A DNA stretch of 64,000 nucleotides from Variovorax sp. WDL1 (GTDB lineage Bacteria > Pseudomonadota > Gammaproteobacteria > Burkholderiales > Burkholderiaceae_C), in assembly GCF_001541225.1 (NCBI RefSeq), contig NZ_LMTS01000087.1, positions 1 to 64,000 of the forward strand, written 5' to 3'. Shown here piece after piece: positions 60,005-64,000 of the stretch (the first letter of the stretch is position 1; each line of letters begins with the position of its first letter). The notes beneath the pieces were generated by a model. The model worked only from the letters and a program-made list of their open reading frames with translations. It was not told the origin of the DNA and searched no databases. The translations under genes and the position numbers were made by a program.

Positions 60005-60009
60005 AACGG

Positions 60010-60048
60010 ATGAGCAGCTGTTGCTCATCGGGTCGACGGACTCGTTAA
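60010..60048 (+). CDS. possible leaderless 12-aa leader peptide
   Basis: ATG 60010 to TAA 60048 encodes MSSCCSSGRRTR, upstream of the membrane protein at 60120. The same DNA folds as a hairpin ATGAGCA/TGCTCAT (60010-60028), and a second CGAGCC/GGCTCG hairpin lies at 60073-60089. This looks like an attenuator or translational leader rather than a functional peptide. Interpretation only. Confidence 0.4.
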   Translation: MSSCCSSGRRTR

Positions 60049-60119
60049 CCATCCGCCGGGCTTCGACCACTTCGAGCCCGAGGGGCTCGGATGACGCGGC
60101 AAGGCGGACATTCTCGAGA

Positions 60120-60458
60120 ATGGAAAACATGCAGGAACTTGCAAAGGTGTTGGGGTCGATGAACTTCTTCCTTCAGCTCGCGCTGTTGGCAGGCGTCATC
60201 TACGCATCGCGCGATGCCATGGAACGCTTGCTCGCTCTGCGTGCCCAAGGGTTCGTGAAGACGGCGCCCGCGGTCGCGCTCATCGCTGGATGGGCATTCG
60301 GCGGCTATATGCTGGCCGGCCCGCTCTGCGCATTCGGTGCAGGCCTGGTCACTGCCTTGGGCATCGGGGTGTACGGCAGCGTCAAGCGCGAGCTGAAAGC
60401 TCGGGCCGCTCAGCAGCAGTGGCGACCCGCCCAGGACGCGGACATTCACGACAGGTAG
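60120..60458 (+). CDS. membrane protein (112 aa)
   Basis: Two to three hydrophobic segments (FFLQLALLAGVIYASRDAME, ALIAGWAFGGYMLAGPLCAF, GLVTALGIGVYGSVKR). Holin-like size and layout but no charged C terminus as in typical holins. ATG 60120 or 60129. It follows a leader with two hairpins. Terminator at 60473. Unknown. Confidence 0.65.
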   Translation: MENMQELAKVLGSMNFFLQLALLAGVIYASRDAMERLLALRAQGFVKTAPAVALIAGWAFGGYMLAGPLCAFGAGLVTALGIGVYGSVKRELKARAAQQQWRPAQDADIHDR

Positions 60459-60472
60459 CGCTGTCTGATTCG

Positions 60473-60499
60473 GGGCCCTCATCATGAGGGCCTTTTTTC
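60473..60499 (+). terminator. intrinsic terminator
   Basis: GGGCCCTCAT/ATGAGGGCC stem and six T. Confidence 0.85.
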
Positions 60500-60537
60500 G
60501 GCCCTTGCCCTCCCGCCTCGAGCTAAACCGTCCTTTC

Positions 60538-60556
60538 TAGACTGTGCAGGACAATC
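60538..60556 (+). promoter_or_regulatory. CTAGAC-N5-AGGACAAT element
   Basis: Perfect spacing, 17 nt before ATG 60574. Confidence 0.7.
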
Positions 60557-60573
60557 ATCAATGGAGATTTGAC

Positions 60574-61680
60574 ATGGGCGGAAACGCACTAAATGGCATC
60601 CGGCATACGCGGCGCTTCAGCGCCGCTGAGTACCACCCCCTTGTTTCCGACGTGTTGGGCCGGGTGCAAACCATCGTGGGCCCCAACCGGCGCGCTGCAG
60701 TCATCCCGGCGTACCGGGCCAAGGAGTCGTTCGGAGACATGGATGTCCTCGTAGAAGTGACGGACGGCTCTGCGTTCGACTTTCGGCATTCCCTTGCCCG
60801 CGCATTCGGCATCGACTACCTGGTCAGTGACGGCTCGCCGGTAAACCAGCTTGATGCGCCGGTCGAAGCTGAAGTCGCGGTTCGCACCGTTGCTCAGCTT
60901 GCGGCATCGGGCAAGACGTACAGCTTTGCCTTCAACGAGCTTCAGGTCGACATTCTGCCAACGTCGCCGCTGGCGTTTGACACCTCGCTTTCCTACTACG
61001 GGTACAACGACTGCGGGAACCTCCTGGGACGGGTCGTGCACTCCTTCGGGATGAAGCTCGGGCACCTGGGCTTGCTCTACCCCTTCAAAAGCGGAACCCA
61101 CGAATTCACAGAACTGCTGGTGGAACGCGACTGGAGGACCATCCTTCCCGCGTTCGGATGGCAGTACGAAACCTGGGCGGCTGGCTTCGACACGCTCGAG
61201 GACATCTTTCGCTTCGTCGCGAGCACTCCGTTCTTCAACCCTGACATCTTTCAGCTGCACAACCGAAACGCTAAGAGCCGGGTGCGCGACAGAAAGCGAA
61301 CCAGCTACAAGGGTTTCCTTGCCTGGCTCGAAGAGCAGCCCGCTGGGAGCTTGCCCGCCTATCCGTATGAAGCTGCGAAGGACAAGTACCTTCCGATGTT
61401 GATGGAGCGGCTGGAGGGGTGCGGCTTTCGCGAGCGCTACGCCGCAACCGCGGCCGAGTTCCGGAACTGGAATGAAGCGCGAGCGCGGTTTTGTGGCGAA
61501 GTGGTGCGCGATTGGTCGGGGCTGGACGGGCGAGACCTGGCCGGCTTGATGACCGATGTGCGCACTGCGATGGGGAGCAACCCTGCCGAAGTCCAGGCGT
61601 ACGTGCTGTCGCACAGCGACGCGCAATTGAAGGAGTTGGTCACCCAATGGTCTCGCCAGCGCTTGAACGCCGCAGTTTGA
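60574..61680 (+). CDS. nucleotidyltransferase-like protein (368 aa)
   Basis: Starts MGGNALNGIRHTRRFSAAEY. Contains IPAYRAKESFGDMDVLVEVT (GDMDV, the G-D/S-x-D nucleotidyltransferase metal site), then FNELQVDILPTSPLAFDTSL with a third carboxylate (VDIL). This is a pol-beta-superfamily NTase layout, N-terminal catalytic domain with a long C-terminal helical part. Similar proteins occur in phages and plasmids. Transfers a nucleotide to an unknown target. Terminator follows. Confidence 0.75.
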   Translation: MGGNALNGIRHTRRFSAAEYHPLVSDVLGRVQTIVGPNRRAAVIPAYRAKESFGDMDVLVEVTDGSAFDFRHSLARAFGIDYLVSDGSPVNQLDAPVEAEVAVRTVAQLAASGKTYSFAFNELQVDILPTSPLAFDTSLSYYGYNDCGNLLGRVVHSFGMKLGHLGLLYPFKSGTHEFTELLVERDWRTILPAFGWQYETWAAGFDTLEDIFRFVASTPFFNPDIFQLHNRNAKSRVRDRKRTSYKGFLAWLEEQPAGSLPAYPYEAAKDKYLPMLMERLEGCGFRERYAATAAEFRNWNEARARFCGEVVRDWSGLDGRDLAGLMTDVRTAMGSNPAEVQAYVLSHSDAQLKELVTQWSRQRLNAAV

Positions 61681-61726
61681 TTCACACCACGAGTGCAGCC
61701 CAGCCTGTTGCGCGCGCTCACCCTTC

Positions 61727-61762
61727 AACGCCGACCATGAACCTGGTCGGCGTTTCCTTTTT
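61727..61762 (+). terminator. intrinsic terminator
   Basis: AACGCCGACC/GGTCGGCGTT stem and TTCCTTTTT. Confidence 0.85.
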
Positions 61763-61806
61763 CCGAGTTCGGCCCGTAGGCGGACCTGTCCGACGTCGCA
61801 CACAAC

Positions 61807-62036
61807 TTGCTCGCGCCCCGGAGGGTCCGCGCAGCTCTTGTGGTTCTCACCATGTGTGCGCTTCGTGGTGTCGCCGTTCTCGGGGCAACGCCGTTCTACC
61901 ATGCCCCCTGGGCGCGATTTCTCGGGCTCATTGCCGGACAGCACTGGGCGTACTGGCCGTCGTCTACGGTTCAGTGTGGCTGCTCTTGCGTGGGCGCGCG
62001 TCGGGAGCTTGGCCTTTCCTGGCGGCCGCCCGGTAA
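61807..62036 (+). pseudogene. frameshifted small membrane protein gene
   Basis: One plus frame reads VRAALVVLTMCALRGVAVLG…FYHAPWARFLGLIAG; a -1 shift near 61940 joins it to TALGVLAVVYGSVWLLLRGR…LAAAR, which ends at TAA 62034. Both parts are hydrophobic with a basic turn between them, giving a two-TM protein of about 75 aa once repaired. Start uncertain (TTG 61807, GTG 61840 or ATG 61852). Confidence 0.45.
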
Positions 62037-62180
62037 CCGGCCGGTACCGTAATCATGTTCAGGCCTGTGGTTGCTACGACCTACTAGGAGCTCTGGCTGC
62101 TATAGCACTCTCCCCGGCCACTCAGCAGTCACTGCGAGGCGATTGCACGGTTATCCCGAATAGACGCGCGCGGGCGGACG
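62037..62180. other. intergenic with tandem box-A-like sequences
   Basis: GTTGCTACGAC and TGCTGCTATAGCAC lie 25 bp apart on the plus strand but no gene follows on that strand; the downstream genes are on the minus strand. Confidence 0.35.
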
Positions 62181-62570
62181 TCAGGTAAGGAATCGCTCGG
62201 CGTGGAGCGGTGACGGAACCAGGCAGACCGCGGAGCGGCCAAAGATTCGGTAACGGTTGCGGGCGACAAAGCGGTAGACTGCATCCCGAACCGGTGCAGG
62301 CACCAGCCACGCCGCCCACGCGAGCCGCCATGCCCCGCCGACTACGTGAAGCACGCGCAGGATGGCCGCCGTATGCTGCCAAGTCTGCGTCCCGTCCACA
62401 AGCAGAAGTGTTTCCAGTCCACTGACCTTCAGCCCGGCTGTCGCCAGCAGGCGCCGCCCGGTCTCGCCTTGTATCGAAGCGAACTGGAACACGGCGTCCT
62501 TGTCGTGCTTCAGGAGGAACTGGACCCAACCATTGCACAGGAGGCACTGTGCGTCGAAGACGACAATCAC
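62181..62570 (-). CDS. DUF393 (thiol-disulfide DCC-like) protein
   Basis: 129 aa from GTG 62570 (VIVVFDAQCLLCNGWVQFLL). Motif DAQCLLC near the N terminus, ASIQGETGRRLL, LLLVDGTQTWQHTAAILRVL and RYRIFG are typical of the DUF393/DCC family. The GTG overlaps the TGA of the DUF4166 gene (GTGA) and is preceded by GGAGGCGAC. Often found next to DUF4166; function unclear. Confidence 0.88.
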   Translation of the reverse strand: MIVVFDAQCLLCNGWVQFLLKHDKDAVFQFASIQGETGRRLLATAGLKVSGLETLLLVDGTQTWQHTAAILRVLHVVGGAWRLAWAAWLVPAPVRDAVYRFVARNRYRIFGRSAVCLVPSPLHAERFLT

Positions 62571-63097
62571 GTCGCCTCCTGGGTGGGAAGCACGAGGTAG
62601 CCTCGATACGCGACAACCAGGCCCGCGCCCGGCACAGTGGCGCGCACATGAAAGTTCAGCCTGTTCGCCGTCCCCGTTTCTTCCGCGGTGACGCGCGGCA
62701 TGAGCCACGTGGGGCAGCGAATGCCTGCAAACCACAGTTGCCGCAGGCGCATGACGAGCTTGCCCTCCACAGCTTCCAGTTGGAACGCCATGCGCGCAGT
62801 GCCCAGCTGCTCGACGATGCCTGGCGTGTCGAGTCGCAACGTTGAGCTCATCGCTGAGGCGGGAAACCTCCGCGTCCAGTGCTCGGTTGTCGGCGAGGCG
62901 TCCAGGCTGAATACCAGCGACCCGTGATTCTGACGACGCGGTGTACCGAGCATTCGGGCAAGCAGCTTGCCGGCCAGCGTGCTGGGTGCCTCGGTCTCAA
63001 CGGCGCCGCGCAGCTCGTGGCAGCCCGCGAGCGTATGGAAGAGCCGCACCTCCGGGTCGAGCGTGGTGAAGCTCGGCCCCATCGCGCGTTCATACAT
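62567..63097 (-). CDS. DUF4166 domain protein
   Basis: 176 aa from ATG 63097 (MYERAMGPSFTTLDPEVRLF). Pattern LYxxxLGxxFxxLxPxVxxxH and later MLGTPRRQNHGSLVFSLDAS, GLVVAYRGYLVLPTQEAT. Coupled upstream of DUF393. No promoter motif I can support; TTGACA 20 nt before ATG is too close to be a -35. Confidence 0.85.
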   Translation of the reverse strand: MYERAMGPSFTTLDPEVRLFHTLAGCHELRGAVETEAPSTLAGKLLARMLGTPRRQNHGSLVFSLDASPTTEHWTRRFPASAMSSTLRLDTPGIVEQLGTARMAFQLEAVEGKLVMRLRQLWFAGIRCPTWLMPRVTAEETGTANRLNFHVRATVPGAGLVVAYRGYLVLPTQEAT

Positions 63098-63203
63098 AGA
63101 GGGTGTTCCTGTCAAGGCGCGGACCCCTGTCGAGCGCCTTGCTCGAAAATCGGTGCGGATGCTGCGGGTGGACGTTTCAGGTGCATGCCGAAGTCTAGCC
63201 ATC

Positions 63204-63222
63204 CGGGCTACGGCTAGCAGGG
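63204..63222 (+). promoter_or_regulatory. CTACGG/CTAGCAGGG promoter-like region
   Basis: GGGCTACGGCTAGCAGGGGC, a mix of two box-A variants and AGG, about 43 nt before GTG 63265. Confidence 0.35.
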
Positions 63223-63264
63223 GCGCGATGCCTGCGACAATTCAGCCCTTGACCGGGACAGAGC

Positions 63265-64000
63265 GTGGCGAAACCGATTCAGCTATCCAACGGCCGAACC
63301 TGGCCAACACAGCGGGCAGCCCTAGACCATTTCAAGGCGATGCTGGCGCGCTATTCGGACGACGAACGCGTCGACAACCGGATGGACCATCTCGACTTGG
63401 TTGCGCTCCTAGACCGCTTCGACCTTTCGGTTACCGACGACGCTCCGAAGACCGGCGCCGGCGCGCGCTACTTCATGCGCAGGCTCAACGTCGGAGATGG
63501 CTACAGCTCTTCAGGCTTCTGGCTCGCCCGCATCGACGCCGAGCCGACTGACTTCAGCTACATCGCTGCCCTCAAGGGAACGCCACGCTCGGACGCGAAG
63601 GAGTTCTACGACACCTGCATGGCCACGGTGCGGCCTGTGCTGACCGAAGCAAAGCTTGAGTTTTTCGCTGCCCACGCAGGCTTGGACGGACAGGTGCCCT
63701 GCGAGGTGACGGATGAGATGCTCACGCCAGAGCAAGCATTGATTGACCATGCATGGCCAACGTTCGGCCAAATCGTCGGTGCATTCAGAGTCCATCAGGG
63801 ATGGGCGACCGAGATTCCGGCAACGGCAATCCGCGCGCCTCACGGGGACGAGCGCCAAAGCTCGTTCTCCGACCACGTTGTTGCGCAGGCGTTCTGCGAT
63901 TTTCATCGCAGCGTCGCGACGCTCCGAGTGATTTCCGCACGGGGTGGTCCGGCGATGGAGGCTGAGAAGCGCAGAACAGTTGTCAAGCGCCCCGTCCCGC
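63265..64000 (+). CDS. DUF3223/DCL-like protein (partial, runs off window)
   Basis: GTG 63265 begins MAKPIQLSNGRTWPTQRAAL, then DHFKAMLARYSDDERVDNRM and DHLDLVALLDRFDLSVTDDA, which match the DUF3223 opening (LSNGRxWxTQ, DHF…, DH.DL.ALL). 245 codons are visible with no stop. GTG start has GGGACAGAGC upstream. Middle and 3' part (HAGLDGQVPCEVTDEMLTPE) continue beyond the window. Function of DUF3223 is unknown. Confidence 0.8.
   Translation, partial: MAKPIQLSNGRTWPTQRAALDHFKAMLARYSDDERVDNRMDHLDLVALLDRFDLSVTDDAPKTGAGARYFMRRLNVGDGYSSSGFWLARIDAEPTDFSYIAALKGTPRSDAKEFYDTCMATVRPVLTEAKLEFFAAHAGLDGQVPCEVTDEMLTPEQALIDHAWPTFGQIVGAFRVHQGWATEIPATAIRAPHGDERQSSFSDHVVAQAFCDFHRSVATLRVISARGGPAMEAEKRRTVVKRPVP

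Noticed and set aside
2527..60556. Reading the CTATAG-GG copies as T7-type phage promoters
   Set aside because: The conserved second box after 5 variable bases and the variable base 4 of box A do not fit the contiguous 23-bp single-subunit RNA polymerase promoter.
60589..61944. 451-codon minus-strand frame across the nucleotidyltransferase gene
   Set aside because: Same shadow effect; no motif and it spans an unrelated terminator.
63085..63125. TTGACA as the -35 of the DUF4166 gene
   Set aside because: Only about 20 nt before the start codon, leaving no room for a -10 and a leader.
1..64000. tRNA, rRNA, CRISPR, IS elements, replication or partition genes
   Set aside because: Looked for cloverleaf arms, evenly spaced repeats, transposase motifs (DDE), RepA/ParA motifs; none found in the sequence or the translated frames.

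Overview
This is a GC-rich 64 kb stretch that reads like a large plasmid, megaplasmid or other accessory replicon of a beta-proteobacterium, most likely Burkholderiales. The reasons are the codon bias, an HU protein with a histone-like PAKK/AKKA tail, a Tim44-like protein, an M30 peptidase, a DUF393-DUF4166 pair and a CPA1 antiporter. The host is an inference. I see no rRNA, tRNA, CRISPR array, insertion sequence, replication/partition gene or conjugation gene. About 80 mostly small genes sit on both strands, nearly all monocistronic, and many carry their own intrinsic terminator.

Layout. 0-10 kb: DODA-type dioxygenase, secreted lipase, small unknowns, and a four-gene minus-strand operon (membrane protein, DUF4031, two large unknowns). 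10-16 kb: XRE regulator, ERCC4/XPF-type nuclease, DUF262 protein, MerP/MerT-like pair. 16-20 kb: lipoprotein coupled to a hidden 54-aa membrane protein, EAL phosphodiesterase, and a GHKL ATPase carrying a C-terminal HEXXH. 20-32 kb: FEN-type 5'-3' exonuclease, Tim44-like protein, lipoprotein, ART-PolyVal-like protein, methyltransferase-like protein, HU, FKBP isomerase, NUDIX, CYTH. 32-43 kb: many phage- or plasmid-type small proteins (one DUF2591-like), a Cys/His/Asp protease-like protein, a metallophosphoesterase. 43-50 kb: a Cache-PAS sensor without an output domain, a secreted M30 metallopeptidase, an ArgC/CoaB-like operon, a Na+/H+ antiporter. 50-64 kb: a 2OG-oxygenase-like protein beside a DndC-like sulfotransferase, a small alarmone hydrolase-like HD protein, a lipoprotein pair, an ABC-type ATPase, a nucleotidyltransferase, DUF393/DUF4166, and a DUF3223 protein running off the end.

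The strongest unexplained signal is a bipartite promoter-like element, CTANAC - 5 nt - AGG(A/T)CAAC, upstream of about 40 genes on both strands, always in gene orientation and with near-fixed spacing. In four places the start codon (or a mini-ORF start) sits exactly where the second box should begin, which suggests that the second box is the 5' end of the mRNA and that these four are leaderless. Several secreted, lipoprotein or membrane genes instead have sigma70-like promoters (extended -10 TGnTAAAAT/TATAAT, or -35/-10 pairs). The window therefore seems to use two promoter classes.

Several genes are broken by a single lesion: a +1 in a C run at about 1556 and about 2250, two compensating shifts at 4529-4750, in-frame TAA codons at 21953 and 55860, and a -1 shift near 61940. 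These are either real decay or sequence errors. Very small genes are also present at 16321-16485 (54 aa), 59789-59902 (37 aa), 42820-42918 (32 aa) and 60010-60048 (12-codon leader).
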